Shown: positions 19,264 through 28,399, counted from the first letter of the stretch. The stretch: 64,000 nucleotides of DNA from an uncultured Sphingomonadaceae bacterium (GCA_938050045.1 CALLJS010000010.1:124001-188000), one strand, 5' to 3'. The notes: generated from the letters alone by a model not told the origin. A program made the numbers and translations.

Positions 19264-19749
19264 TCACCTATTGCGAAACAAAATCTGATTAATAGATAAA
19301 TTTTGAAGTGGGTCGCGCCAATCACCAGCAATTTGAGCCGCAGGGTTAAGCACAAAGTCACGTTTATGATAATGAGGGTGCGGAATAGAGATATTAGGCT
19401 TTGCGCTGCTCCATATTCCTTCTGACCATAATATTATATCAATGTCTAAACAGCGCGCGCTCCATTTTTGGCCACGCCTCTTACCGTAAAATGTTTCTAT
19501 TTCTTTGAATTTTTGTAATAATTCGTCTGGCAGCAAGGGAGATATGATGATAGCAGCGCTATTGGCATAATTACGTAAAGAAGGTCCAATTGCGGGAGTT
19601 TCGATGATATTGCTATGCTCAAAAACCGAAATAAAGTCTCGTTCAATTGCTTCTAGTGCAGAAAATAATATATCGCGCGGACGACCATAGATAGGATGCC
19701 GCCTGTTTGAACCAAGCGCAATAAGGTAGAGATATTCAGTTTTTGCCAT
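19264..19749 (-). CDS. folK: HPPK, 6-hydroxymethyl-7,8-dihydropterin pyrophosphokinase FolK
   Basis: FolK transfers pyrophosphate from ATP to 6-hydroxymethyl-7,8-dihydropterin in folate synthesis. The 161-residue protein starts with LIALGSNRRHPIYGRP, has the catalytic WSARCLDIDIILW (Asp pair binding Mg) and ends with the conserved IPHPHYHKRDFVLNPAAQI. It stands alone next to tRNA-Lys. Its start is 63 bases from the divergent uracil-DNA glycosylase, so the two share an upstream region. No folP or folB is in the window. Confidence 0.95.
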   Translation of the reverse strand: MAKTEYLYLIALGSNRRHPIYGRPRDILFSALEAIERDFISVFEHSNIIETPAIGPSLRNYANSAAIIISPLLPDELLQKFKEIETFYGKRRGQKWSARCLDIDIILWSEGIWSSAKPNISIPHPHYHKRDFVLNPAAQIAGDWRDPLQNLSINQILFRNR

Positions 19750-19812
19750 CTATTGCTTTCAATTAGATATATGCCATTTGCATTATGCTCTATTGAGAGA
19801 TAGTTTCTTTCA

Positions 19813-20463
19813 ATGCAAATTGAAATGCCATTAAAGAAAAGCGAACCGCCGCGAAACTGTCAAAAATGCCCAAGATTAGTGTCGCTGCGCAAAGCTTGTA
19901 TGAGAGAATATCCAGATTGGTGGAATGCGCCCGTGCCCGCTTGGGGTGATCCAAAAGCATGGCTTGGTGTCATTGGTCTTGCTCCTGGCAAGAATGGAGC
20001 AAATAGAACAGGAAGGCCCTTTACGGGAGATTATGCGGGCGATTTGTTATTTTCGACTTTTGCTAAAATGGGCTTAAGCGAAGGTATCTATGACAAATCT
20101 ATCGATGATGGAGTTTCCCTTAAGGGTGCTATCATATTAAATTGCGTGAAATGTTTGCCGCCAGAAAATAAACCAACGCTGGAGGAAGCCAATAATTGTA
20201 GAACATATTTAACCAAGCAATTGGCTCAATTACCCGATTTGAAAATAGTCATTGCGCTTGGGAAAATAGCGCATGACAGCTTTATTAGGCATGTTGGCGG
20301 TAAATTATCCCATTATAAGTTTGCGCATAATGCGCAGCATAGCTTGCCTGATAATAGAATTTTAATCGATAGCTATCATTGTAGTCGTTATAATACACAA
20401 ACGGGAAGATTGACCGAAGACATGTTCTGTGCGGTATTTAAGCAAGCAATTGCATTAAAATAA
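19813..20463 (+). CDS. uracil-DNA glycosylase, family 5 (UdgB-type)
   Basis: This 216-residue Fe-S uracil-DNA glycosylase removes uracil, and in family 5 also some other deaminated bases, from DNA. The N-terminal NCQKCPRL and the cysteines in KACMREYP and NCVKCLPP match the cluster ligands. Motif A reads GLAPGKNGANRTGRPFTGD, with the asparagine-rich family 5 form rather than the polar Asp/Asn of families 1 and 4. The C-terminal DSYHCSRYNTQTGRLT matches the H-P/S-S type leucine loop region. It is divergent from folK and followed by 154 bases without a gene. Confidence 0.92.
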   Translation: MQIEMPLKKSEPPRNCQKCPRLVSLRKACMREYPDWWNAPVPAWGDPKAWLGVIGLAPGKNGANRTGRPFTGDYAGDLLFSTFAKMGLSEGIYDKSIDDGVSLKGAIILNCVKCLPPENKPTLEEANNCRTYLTKQLAQLPDLKIVIALGKIAHDSFIRHVGGKLSHYKFAHNAQHSLPDNRILIDSYHCSRYNTQTGRLTEDMFCAVFKQAIALK

Positions 20464-20617
20464 TTATTATATTGTAAAGATGATTAGAATATTGGATCGA
20501 ACCTCTGATACAGGTCGGACAATCATTATTTTAAGCTATAGATATTGTTGCTAATATTTATTTTTGGCTTCAGGGTTTTGGGGTTTAACCAATTCTCTTG
20601 AGAAAATAAGCTATGTC

Positions 20618-21157
20618 TCACCCGTAAATGTCGCGCATCCAATTATTGGTGATGAGCACTGGATCGCCAACCCGTGTATATTTGAATAATGTCCGAGCAA
20701 ATTCAAGCGGAATACCAACGCATCCATGGGTTGCACTGACATCATCAACATCAGAGCCATGGATTGCAACGCCCTTCCAAGTGAGCCTTAGATTATAAGG
20801 CATTGGCGCATTATCATAGGTACTCGAATAATGATCGGCGTCTTTTTCTAAAATTTTGAAAGTTCCGGTGGGCGTTTGCCAACGTTCCCAACCGCGTAAA
20901 ATTTTAGCACGGGCGATTTCATATCCGCCTTTATAAACATATAATTTTTCAGCGGTTAAATCGACAACAACACGTACTTTTCCCCGATTTGGGACGCCTT
21001 GCTCATCCCAAAAATAATCACCAAAATCCAATGGCGTATCAATTTCTGCCACGGTATGGACATAGGGTGCGCCATAGGCACTTTGCGGCATGATTGTGGA
21101 TGTAGTAATTAGAGCGGCAGCGCATACATAGGCGGCTAATTTCTTAGATAAGGACAT
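20618..21157 (-). CDS. exported L,D-transpeptidase (YkuD domain)
   Basis: The 179-residue protein starts with a signal peptide (KKLAAYVCAAALITTS, probable cleavage after QSAYGA). The YkuD catalytic motif is AIHGSDVDDVSATHGCVGIP, where the His and Cys are catalytic. Such enzymes make 3-3 peptidoglycan cross-links or anchor proteins to the wall. The ribosome binding site GGGAG lies eight bases before the ATG. It is monocistronic; upstream is aguB, which ends 127 bases away on the same strand. Confidence 0.92.
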   Translation of the reverse strand: MSLSKKLAAYVCAAALITTSTIMPQSAYGAPYVHTVAEIDTPLDFGDYFWDEQGVPNRGKVRVVVDLTAEKLYVYKGGYEIARAKILRGWERWQTPTGTFKILEKDADHYSSTYDNAPMPYNLRLTWKGVAIHGSDVDDVSATHGCVGIPLEFARTLFKYTRVGDPVLITNNWMRDIYG

Positions 21158-21284
21158 GACAGACTCCCATGGTTAACAAAATTATAACCAAATATGCCAT
21201 TGGAATTAGAATTAATCTAGCGTTAGATTCATATTGCCCCATTGCGATACAGAGTTGTTATAATTAATTACATTTCAGGCTATT

Positions 21285-22142
21285 TTATTGGTCTTGTATC
21301 ACTCTGTCATAAAGGTCTGGACGTCTATCGCGGAAAAACCCCATGCCTGCACGATGCTTTCGGGTTAATTTTAGATCAAAATTTGCGACCAAAATACCGC
21401 TTTCATCAGAACCATAGTGAGCCACTATATCGCCCCATTCATTGGCAATAAAGCTGTGACCGTAGAAATGTTGCTCGCCATGCACATTATTTTCAGTACC
21501 GATGCGATTACTGGCAATAATAGGGATACAATTTGATACGGCGTGACCTTGCATGGCGCGTCGCCACATGCGGCTTGTGTCTAATTTTGTATCATAAGGC
21601 TCGCTGCCTATAGCGGTTGGATAAAATAGCAATTCTGCGCCCATTAATGCCATTGCTCTTGCGCATTCAGGATACCATTGATCCCAGCATATTCCGACAC
21701 CAATTTTGGTGCCGAAAATATCCCAAATTTTGAAACCGCTATTGCCAGGCCTGAAATAAAATTTTTCCTCATAGCCAGGCCCATCGGGTATATGGCTTTT
21801 TCGATAAATCCCCATTATATTGCCATCGGGGTTAATCATGGCGATGCTGTTGTAATAATGCGGCCCATCGCGCTCAAAAAAGCTGGTGGGTATTGCTACA
21901 TTGAGCTGCTTTGCAAGTTTTGCCATAGCCTTGACCGATGGATGTTCATGTGTCGGATAGGCGAGGGCGAATAATGCTTCATCTTCGACACAACAAAAAT
22001 AAGGTGAAGAAAATAATTCGGGGGGTAAAATTATCTGCGCGCCTTTTGTAGCAGCATTTACAATATAATCGCTTACCGCATCAATATTGGTTTTTTCATC
22101 GCTATTGAGAGCCAATTGTAAGGCAGCAACCGTTATATACAT
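21285..22142 (-). CDS. aguB: N-carbamoylputrescine amidase AguB
   Basis: This 285-residue nitrilase-family enzyme hydrolyses N-carbamoylputrescine to putrescine, CO2 and ammonia, the second step of the agmatine deiminase route. The catalytic Glu-Lys-Cys triad is visible: Glu in LPPELFSSPY, Lys in YRKSHIPDG and Cys in GICWDQWYPE. The aromatic ECARAMALMGAEL and the FYPTAIGSEP segment fit AguB. It is the last gene of a six-gene minus-strand run and begins six bases after the upstream methyltransferase gene. Its partner enzyme aguA is four genes upstream. Confidence 0.95.
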   Translation of the reverse strand: MYITVAALQLALNSDEKTNIDAVSDYIVNAATKGAQIILPPELFSSPYFCCVEDEALFALAYPTHEHPSVKAMAKLAKQLNVAIPTSFFERDGPHYYNSIAMINPDGNIMGIYRKSHIPDGPGYEEKFYFRPGNSGFKIWDIFGTKIGVGICWDQWYPECARAMALMGAELLFYPTAIGSEPYDTKLDTSRMWRRAMQGHAVSNCIPIIASNRIGTENNVHGEQHFYGHSFIANEWGDIVAHYGSDESGILVANFDLKLTRKHRAGMGFFRDRRPDLYDRVIQDQ

Positions 22143-22148
22143 AATGAA

Positions 22149-23030
22149 TCAAATTGCTTTTTGTTTGAACAATATGGTCATGCGGTTGCTCTCACCAATG
22201 GCTTCAAATTTGGATTTATCTATATCATTTGAACCCAAAGAAGGCGGCAATGTCCATACGCCGTCTGGATAATCACCCTTATCTTTGGGGTTTTCATTAA
22301 TTTTTGTTTCGGCTGCAATTTCAAAACCTTGGCTATCCATAAAAGCAATTAAATCATCGCGTTTTAGATATCCTTTATTGCCATCTACATAGTCTTCTGG
22401 AGCATCATCTTGTGCGCGGTGCTGAACGATACCAATCATCCCATCAGCTTTTAATGTGGCCTTCAAAGCTGCAATTTCTTGTGCGTCAATGCCCCAGCGT
22501 TTCAGATTATGCATCATGCGAATGATTAATATTCTGTCAACCGTGCCATGCAAATTTTCTGCTATTGCATCAGAGGTATATAAGGGGAGATTGTCAGCCT
22601 CTATGCCAAGGGTTTTGCTTTGGTCGCTTGAAAAATTTTTATACCCTTTTTTTATGCGCTCAACAAAATCTGCACCAATAGAAATAGCAGCTTCAGGCGG
22701 AAAGCTGACGGCTGTATATTGGCCTTTTTCGGTAACATAAGGTGCTAATATGCGCGTATACCAACCGCCCCCTGGCGCATATTCAATGATATTATGCTCG
22801 GGGGATACATCAAATATCCTTAATGTCTCTTTTGGATTACGAAAAATATCGCGCTCTTTATCGTCATTACGAATATCTGAACTTAGGGCCATATCCATTG
22901 CCGCAGCATTAAAAGAGGCGTTTATTTCTGCGTTTTTTGCGCTAACCTGTTGCGTTTTTTGGTCATTGGTGTAGGAGAACAATGCCGTGCTTAGGCCTAG
23001 AGCTAGAGCATAATTTGAAAAATAACGCAT
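22149..23030 (-). CDS. predicted exported class I methyltransferase (COG4798-like), copy 1
   Basis: This 293-residue protein is similar throughout to the neighbour at 23056-23913. The SAM-binding glycine motif reads IIEYAPGGGWYTRIL, and the downstream parts DRILIIRMMHNLKRW, VQHRAQDDAPEDYVDGNKGYL and the C-terminal GESNRMTILFKQK are shared with the copy. The first ~20 residues are hydrophobic with an Arg at position 2, so it is probably exported or membrane-tethered, though no clear cleavage site is visible. The ribosome binding site AGGA precedes the ATG. Substrate is unknown. It sits directly upstream of aguB. Confidence 0.8.
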   Translation of the reverse strand: MRYFSNYALALGLSTALFSYTNDQKTQQVSAKNAEINASFNAAAMDMALSSDIRNDDKERDIFRNPKETLRIFDVSPEHNIIEYAPGGGWYTRILAPYVTEKGQYTAVSFPPEAAISIGADFVERIKKGYKNFSSDQSKTLGIEADNLPLYTSDAIAENLHGTVDRILIIRMMHNLKRWGIDAQEIAALKATLKADGMIGIVQHRAQDDAPEDYVDGNKGYLKRDDLIAFMDSQGFEIAAETKINENPKDKGDYPDGVWTLPPSLGSNDIDKSKFEAIGESNRMTILFKQKAI

Positions 23031-23055
23031 ATCTTAATTCCTATAAATATTTGAA

Positions 23056-23913
23056 TTATTTTGCTTTTCGGAATAATAATGTCATGCGATCGCTCTCGCC
23101 AATGGCTTGATATTTTGCTTTATTGGCTTCATAAGTCGCTTCATCATCCGCGTCTAAACGTGCAAGAACAGGAGGCAATCTCCAAACACCAACATCATAA
23201 TCTTTAGTGTCTTTTGGGTTGGCATTAATTTCAGAAGAACCCACCAATTCAAAACCATTAAGTTTGAATAAGGCGAGCACATCGTCTTGTTTTAAGTAAC
23301 CGCGCGATCCATTTGAATCCCCATAGCGAGCATCTGCATCGGCGCGATGTTGAACCACACCAACAAGGCCATCATCTGCCAACATAGTGCGCAATGCTTT
23401 TATTTCAGTATCAGAACGGTCACCATTAAGCATGCCATGCATAGAGCGGAATATTAAGATGCGATCTACTGTCCCAATCCTATCTTCTGGAGCTTCATCG
23501 CTCTCAAATGCGGTTATTTTTCTAGCATCAACGCCAGTCCATTCGGCGGCAATGCTTGGGAAGCGTTCGGGCCATGATTTGGTGCTGCCTTCTTGGGCTC
23601 TGCTGCGGAATTGGCGGCCTTCGCTATCCGCATTAACGGCCAAATATTGGCCTTTTTCGGCAACATAAGGCAATAATATGCGCGTATACCAACCGCCACC
23701 AGGGCCATATTCAACGATGGTATGCTCTGGCTTTACTTGGAAAAACTCTAATGTTGCTGCGGGATTGCGATATTTATCGCGTTGCACCGTATCGCCTCTT
23801 ACCTCAGAAGAGAGCGCAGCAGTAAGCTCTGCATTATTTGATTGCGCTATTACAGCAGTGGATAGCGATGCGCCGATTGCCAGCACAGCAACCATTGATA
23901 TTCTAAAGTTCAT
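23056..23913 (-). CDS. predicted exported class I methyltransferase (COG4798-like), copy 2
   Basis: This protein of about 285 residues is the tandem paralogue of the gene at 22149-23030. It has a clear signal peptide (MNFRISMVAVLAIGASLS, then AVIAQ as the likely cleavage site). The SAM motif is IVEYGPGGGWYTRILLPYV. Later shared segments are RILIFRSMHGML, VQHRADADARYGDSNGSRGY and AIGESDRMTLLFRKAK. I start at ATG 23913, which has GGAG eight bases upstream; the frame extends further up to 23940. How a secreted protein would obtain SAM is unclear, which makes the family interesting. No substrate is known to me. Confidence 0.82.
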   Translation of the reverse strand: MNFRISMVAVLAIGASLSTAVIAQSNNAELTAALSSEVRGDTVQRDKYRNPAATLEFFQVKPEHTIVEYGPGGGWYTRILLPYVAEKGQYLAVNADSEGRQFRSRAQEGSTKSWPERFPSIAAEWTGVDARKITAFESDEAPEDRIGTVDRILIFRSMHGMLNGDRSDTEIKALRTMLADDGLVGVVQHRADADARYGDSNGSRGYLKQDDVLALFKLNGFELVGSSEINANPKDTKDYDVGVWRLPPVLARLDADDEATYEANKAKYQAIGESDRMTLLFRKAK

Positions 23914-23951
23914 GATATTCTCCATAATATTAATGCTCATTTTTCGTGGCT

Positions 23952-25463
23952 TTAAGGTGTAATGGTCATAAATTGCGGGAGCGGGTCTGGCCGAGGATAT
24001 AAATCAATCATGGGCACTGATTTACCATCTGCTTGAACGATACGGACATGCATCCTGCGCAAACGTCTTGGCTCACTCACTCCGCAACTATGCGCTATAA
24101 CCTCTACTTCGTGCCTTAAACTCATACAATAGTTGGAAACTTTCACTTTTTTATCAGCGGGATCAAGGCCTTTTTGCAATCTTTCGTTATGGGTTGTTAT
24201 GCCCGTAGGGCAGGTGTTTTTATTACATTTTAATGCTTGGATACACCCTAGTGAGAACATAAATCCGCGCGCAGAATTGATAAAATCAGCACCAGCGCAT
24301 AATGCCCATGCAACTTCGGAAGGCGTTATTCTTTTGCCCGACGCAATTATTTTGACGCGGTCACGCAAATTATAGCGGTGTAAAATATCGGATAGCATAG
24401 GCAAGCTCTCTTTGAGTGTGAGACCAACATTATCCATCAATGGCATGGGGGCGGCGCCTGTTCCGCCATCTCCGCTGTCGAGAGTGAAGAAATCAGGGGC
24501 ACTTTCTATGCCGCGCTCATGAATTTTTTCGCAAAATTGCTCCAGCCAACTATAAGAACCAACAACGGCTTTAATGCCCGTTGGTTTGCCCGTGACAGCA
24601 CGAACATGCGTTATAAAATCTAACAGCTCATCGATACTGTTAATCTCTGGATGACGATTGGGCGATATGGAATCCTTACCTTCTGCTATACCTCTTGTTT
24701 CGGCTATAATTTTGGTAACTTTTGCCCCTGGTAATATCCCGCCTTTGCCTGGTTTTGCACCTTGACTAAGCTTAATCTCAAACATTTTAACTTGTTCATG
24801 ATCGGCCATATGTTTCAGCTTTTCATCATTGAGCGATCCATCTTCATTGCGTATGCCATATTTAGCGGTTCCGATCTGAAATATAATGTCGCAACCACCT
24901 TCAAGATGATATTTAGAAAGTGCGCCTTCGCCTGTATTGAGCCAACACCCAGCCATTTTTGCACCATGGCTCAATGCTCTGATAGCTGGAACAGATAAAG
25001 CCCCAAAACTCATACCAGAAATATTAAAAAAAGATGGCGCATTATAGGGCTTTTCGCAATAGGGCCCAACCAGCAGTGGTTGTGTTTTGGCGGCATCTGT
25101 CTCCAATGTAGGGAAGGGGCAATTTACGAAAATGGGAGTTCCTATCGGTTCTAAATTTTTAGTCGAACCAAAGGCCACAGTATTGTCATGCCCTTTCGAG
25201 GCTGCCGCCACCCATTCACGTTCGGCGCGGTTAAATGGCATTTCCTCTCGATCCATTGCAAAGAAATATTGCCTGAAAAATTCACCTAAGCCGCTCAAAA
25301 TAGAACGAAACCTTCCGATTACAGGATAATTACGGCGCACGGCATCTTGTGTTTGCGTAATATCAATAAGGAAGATAACCACGATGGCGGCAAGGATTAA
25401 CCCTATGAAAAAAATCAATAAATAGGTTAATGTACTTAAAATTCCGATTATATCTGAATACAT
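23952..25463 (-). CDS. membrane-anchored FMN-binding glutamate-synthase-family protein
   Basis: This 503-residue protein holds only the FMN/Fe-S synthase domain of glutamate synthase, without the N-terminal glutaminase domain. Residues 5-33 form a transmembrane helix. Family motifs include FNISGMSFGALSVPAIRALS, LSQGAKPGKGGILPG, the FMN-binding SGDGGTGAAPMP and IASGKRITPSEVAWAL, and the cluster cysteines in LGCIQALKCNKNTCPTG. With no glutaminase domain it would use free ammonia, or do something other than glutamate synthesis. It lies inside the agmatine/putrescine run, where aguA and aguB release ammonia. AGAGGA precedes the ATG. Confidence 0.88.
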   Translation of the reverse strand: MYSDIIGILSTLTYLLIFFIGLILAAIVVIFLIDITQTQDAVRRNYPVIGRFRSILSGLGEFFRQYFFAMDREEMPFNRAEREWVAAASKGHDNTVAFGSTKNLEPIGTPIFVNCPFPTLETDAAKTQPLLVGPYCEKPYNAPSFFNISGMSFGALSVPAIRALSHGAKMAGCWLNTGEGALSKYHLEGGCDIIFQIGTAKYGIRNEDGSLNDEKLKHMADHEQVKMFEIKLSQGAKPGKGGILPGAKVTKIIAETRGIAEGKDSISPNRHPEINSIDELLDFITHVRAVTGKPTGIKAVVGSYSWLEQFCEKIHERGIESAPDFFTLDSGDGGTGAAPMPLMDNVGLTLKESLPMLSDILHRYNLRDRVKIIASGKRITPSEVAWALCAGADFINSARGFMFSLGCIQALKCNKNTCPTGITTHNERLQKGLDPADKKVKVSNYCMSLRHEVEVIAHSCGVSEPRRLRRMHVRIVQADGKSVPMIDLYPRPDPLPQFMTITP

Positions 25464-25482
25464 GAGTGTCCTCTAACTTTTT

Positions 25483-26484
25483 TTATCGGATGTCGGCTGA
25501 TTGTTGACTAGCACAATGAAAGCTTCCTCCGCCATGTAATAATGCTACAGACATTATCCCTATAACCTGTTTGTTTGGGAATAAAGCTGAAATAGTTTCA
25601 ATAGCTTTTTCATCCGAGCTACAATTATATTGCGGCACGATGATGATGTCATTAGCAATGACAAAATTCATATAGCTTGCAGGGGCTATCTTACCATCGA
25701 TTTCATATAAACCTACTGATTTTATGCGACTCACTTTATAGCCAGATGTCGATGCTTTTATAACCGCATTTTCATATATGTGTATATTAGGGTCATTATC
25801 ATTATATGCTTTTGGGATTAAAACATGTTTTGGCCCAATGAAACGAGCTAAATTATCAACATGACCATCGGTGTGATCGCCGATTAATCCATCATGTAAC
25901 CATAGAATATTTTTGAGACCCAAATATGCGGATAAGATAGTCTCGATTTCATCTTGCGGTATATCGGGATTCCGGTTGGGATTGAGAAGGCATTGTTTTG
26001 TTGTTATGGCATTACCAGTGCCGTCCACATCGATCGCACCACCCTCAAATATCATCGGATTATGTATCAGAGTAAGTTTTTGATGTTTTGCTATATGTGC
26101 GGCAACGTTTTGATCGCCATCCATCATAAATTTATGACCCCATCCATTAAATGCAAAGGATAATGCGTATCGCTCATTCTTATGAATAATGGTGAGCGGG
26201 GCTGTATCGCGCAACCAAATATCACCATAAGTCATTATCACATATTCTAGGATATTACTATCTCTGACAAAGGGATTAATGCGCGCGTGCGCCAATGCTC
26301 TAATGCTCTCATTACGGCATAGAAGGTAGGTTTTTTGACCATGATTGGCTAATGCGATAACAAAATTAGCTATTTCTGTCTGGGCGGCGGATAAACGATC
26401 GCCCCATTCATCCGCATCAAAAGGGAAAGCGGTCCATAAGCTGTGCTGTTTCTCCCATTCTGCTGGGAATCGAAAACCAAGCAT
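25483..26484 (-). CDS. aguA: agmatine deiminase AguA
   Basis: AguA hydrolyses agmatine to N-carbamoylputrescine and ammonia. From the chosen start (MLGFRFPAEWE) the protein has 333 residues. Peptidyl-arginine-deiminase-family motifs are visible: EWEKQHSLWTAFP at the N-terminus, DIWLRDTAPL, FEGGAIDVDGTGNAITT, HTDGHVDNLARFI, and the catalytic cysteine in LLHGGGSFHCASQQS. The open frame reaches 26556 into the end of the peptidase gene, but the ATG at 26484 matches the family start. It follows the M28 gene after 34 bases. Confidence 0.94.
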   Translation of the reverse strand: MLGFRFPAEWEKQHSLWTAFPFDADEWGDRLSAAQTEIANFVIALANHGQKTYLLCRNESIRALAHARINPFVRDSNILEYVIMTYGDIWLRDTAPLTIIHKNERYALSFAFNGWGHKFMMDGDQNVAAHIAKHQKLTLIHNPMIFEGGAIDVDGTGNAITTKQCLLNPNRNPDIPQDEIETILSAYLGLKNILWLHDGLIGDHTDGHVDNLARFIGPKHVLIPKAYNDNDPNIHIYENAVIKASTSGYKVSRIKSVGLYEIDGKIAPASYMNFVIANDIIIVPQYNCSSDEKAIETISALFPNKQVIGIMSVALLHGGGSFHCASQQSADIR

Positions 26485-26518
26485 TGCTATGAACCGCCAA
26501 TATATTTGAGTTTTTGAA

Positions 26519-28195
26519 CTATGTGCGGCTCTCGTCGCGTGCTTCTTTAAACTCATCTCCTTCGTTCCAATTTGGCCAATCCTCGCTCATAGCAAGCATG
26601 CGGCCAACGCGGTAATAAAGACGAAGATCATTCATAACGCCTGACCAATCCCAATTTTCATCATATTCGTCTTTTGGCCCATGGTAACGATTTTTTGTAT
26701 AATCTTCAGAAACTTTCGCTCCTGCTTCTCTGCCACCTTTCACCAAATCTTCGCCGCCTTCAAAATAAAGCATTGGGACGCCTAATTTAGCGAAACTGAA
26801 ATGGTCTGAACGATAATAATATCCTTTTTCAGGGGTTGGCTCTGCTTCTGGTGTGCGCTCCTCTAACTTAGCCGCAGCATCAAGATATATGTCGAGTTGC
26901 GATTTACCTTTGCCAATCACGGTGAGGTTTTTGGCAGGGCCAGCCATAGAGAATGCATCCATATTTACGCCGCCAACGGTTTGCGATAATGGATAAATTG
27001 GATTTTCTGCATAATATTTCGAACCAAGTAAACCAGATTCTTCGGCTGTTACGGCCAAAAATATGATGCTACGATCGGGAGCTCCCGCTTTATTATGCGC
27101 CTCTGCAAGTGCAACGAGTGCAGCCGTCCCTGTTGCATTATCAACAGCTCCATTGCAGATATTATCGCCATCTGGAGCGGCTTTACATATACCCAAATGA
27201 TCCCAATGGGCCGTGTATAGAATATATTCATCAGGGCGTTTTGCGCCCTTTAAGACGCCAACTATATTTTTGCTTTGCAAAGAACCAAATTCATTAGAGA
27301 AATTCAGCGATGCTCTGGTGGTTAGCGGAACAGCTTTGAACCCTTTTTGCTTTGCCGATACCATTAAATCATCCATGTCTTGACCAGATGCGGCCAGAAT
27401 TTCTCGCGCTTTTTCTTTTTGAATCCAACCATTAGCTTTTGTTTGATCAGAAGCTCCATTAGATGTTTGCGCATAAAATTGCGGGCCAGTCCAACTGGAT
27501 TCTACCACACCCCAACCATAGGCTGCGGGTGCTTCATCATGGATAATAATCGCTGCTGCTGCTCCTTGGCGCGCGGCTTCTTCATATTTATATGTCCAGC
27601 GCCCATAATAGGTCATAGCACGGCCGCCAAATTCTCCTTCTAAAGTCTCTGTCCCAAAATCAGGATCATTGACGAGGATGATGACCGTCTTACCTTTTAC
27701 ATCAACATCTTCATAGTCATTCCAACCTCGTTCTGGAGCATTGATTCCATATCCAACAAACACCATCTCGCTATCAGCAATGTTAATCTTCTCCTGCTCT
27801 TGATAGGTTACAGCAACAAAATCACTGCCAGGCGTCAATGAGATAGTTTCACCTGTCTCGTTTTTTATTTCCAAATTGCTTTGGTTTTTGGCGTTAATTT
27901 CTACCAAGGGAACATCTTGAAACCAGCTATCTCCATTGCCAGGTGATAAACCAGCGGCTTCAAAGCGATTCACGAGCAATTCTAATGTTTTTTCTTCACC
28001 AATTTTTCCAGGTGCACGCCCCGCAAAATCATCCGATGATAATGTTTTAGTTACCTCTTTCATTGTCGATTCAGAAATTTCAGGAATTTCTACTGCTGGC
28101 AAGTTCGCAGCATCAATCATGCTTTCCTCGGGAGGATTGCAGGCGGCAAGCATTGCCGATACTATAGCTAAGCTGGTTAATTGTTTGAATTTCAT
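26519..28195 (-). CDS. M28 family metallopeptidase lipoprotein (with PA domain)
   Basis: This 558-residue protein starts with a lipoprotein signal (SAMLAACNPPEE, lipobox LAAC), so it is probably anchored to a periplasm-facing or outer membrane. A protease-associated domain fills about residues 120-300. The peptidase domain shows the zinc-binding order of M28 enzymes: TAHWDHLG (His), GAVDNATGTAAL (Asp), FLAVTAEESGLLGS (Glu pair) and YYRSDHFSFAKLG (late His). It would cleave amino acids from peptides. It is the first gene of the six-gene run that ends in aguB. Confidence 0.92.
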   Translation of the reverse strand: MKFKQLTSLAIVSAMLAACNPPEESMIDAANLPAVEIPEISESTMKEVTKTLSSDDFAGRAPGKIGEEKTLELLVNRFEAAGLSPGNGDSWFQDVPLVEINAKNQSNLEIKNETGETISLTPGSDFVAVTYQEQEKINIADSEMVFVGYGINAPERGWNDYEDVDVKGKTVIILVNDPDFGTETLEGEFGGRAMTYYGRWTYKYEEAARQGAAAAIIIHDEAPAAYGWGVVESSWTGPQFYAQTSNGASDQTKANGWIQKEKAREILAASGQDMDDLMVSAKQKGFKAVPLTTRASLNFSNEFGSLQSKNIVGVLKGAKRPDEYILYTAHWDHLGICKAAPDGDNICNGAVDNATGTAALVALAEAHNKAGAPDRSIIFLAVTAEESGLLGSKYYAENPIYPLSQTVGGVNMDAFSMAGPAKNLTVIGKGKSQLDIYLDAAAKLEERTPEAEPTPEKGYYYRSDHFSFAKLGVPMLYFEGGEDLVKGGREAGAKVSEDYTKNRYHGPKDEYDENWDWSGVMNDLRLYYRVGRMLAMSEDWPNWNEGDEFKEARDESRT

Positions 28196-28370
28196 GTCTC
28201 TTTTATACCCTTTATTGTGGTTTCACATGGTCCAATATTTATGGCAGAGCGATGCGATATAAGCAAGTCTTGTGATAGAGCTGCTGTGTAAGAATAGAGC
28301 GATAATAATTCGCCGTTTTGCAAGTGGCTTCTATTGAGGCATAAAAGAAGATGGATTATATTATCGGCAT

Positions 28371-28399
28371 AAAAAAGGCGGCCCATAATGTCCGCCTTT
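28371..28399 (-). terminator. Rho-independent terminator of rpsD
   Basis: On the minus strand, the sequence AAAGGCGG-acattatggg-CCGCCTTTTTT forms a GC-rich stem of about seven bases followed by a T-run. It lies about 22 bases after the rpsD stop codon, in the right orientation. Confidence 0.85.

Noticed and set aside
20464-20617. Gap between the uracil-DNA glycosylase and the L,D-transpeptidase searched for a terminator or small RNA
   Set aside because: No stable hairpin with a T-run and no recognisable RNA.
26491-26510. TATTGGCGGTT occurs both before aguA (minus strand) and near 35502-35515 before the first cysteine desulfurase
   Set aside because: An eleven-base exact match is expected many times by chance in a 64-kb window on both strands, and the flanks diverge quickly, so I do not call a repeat element.
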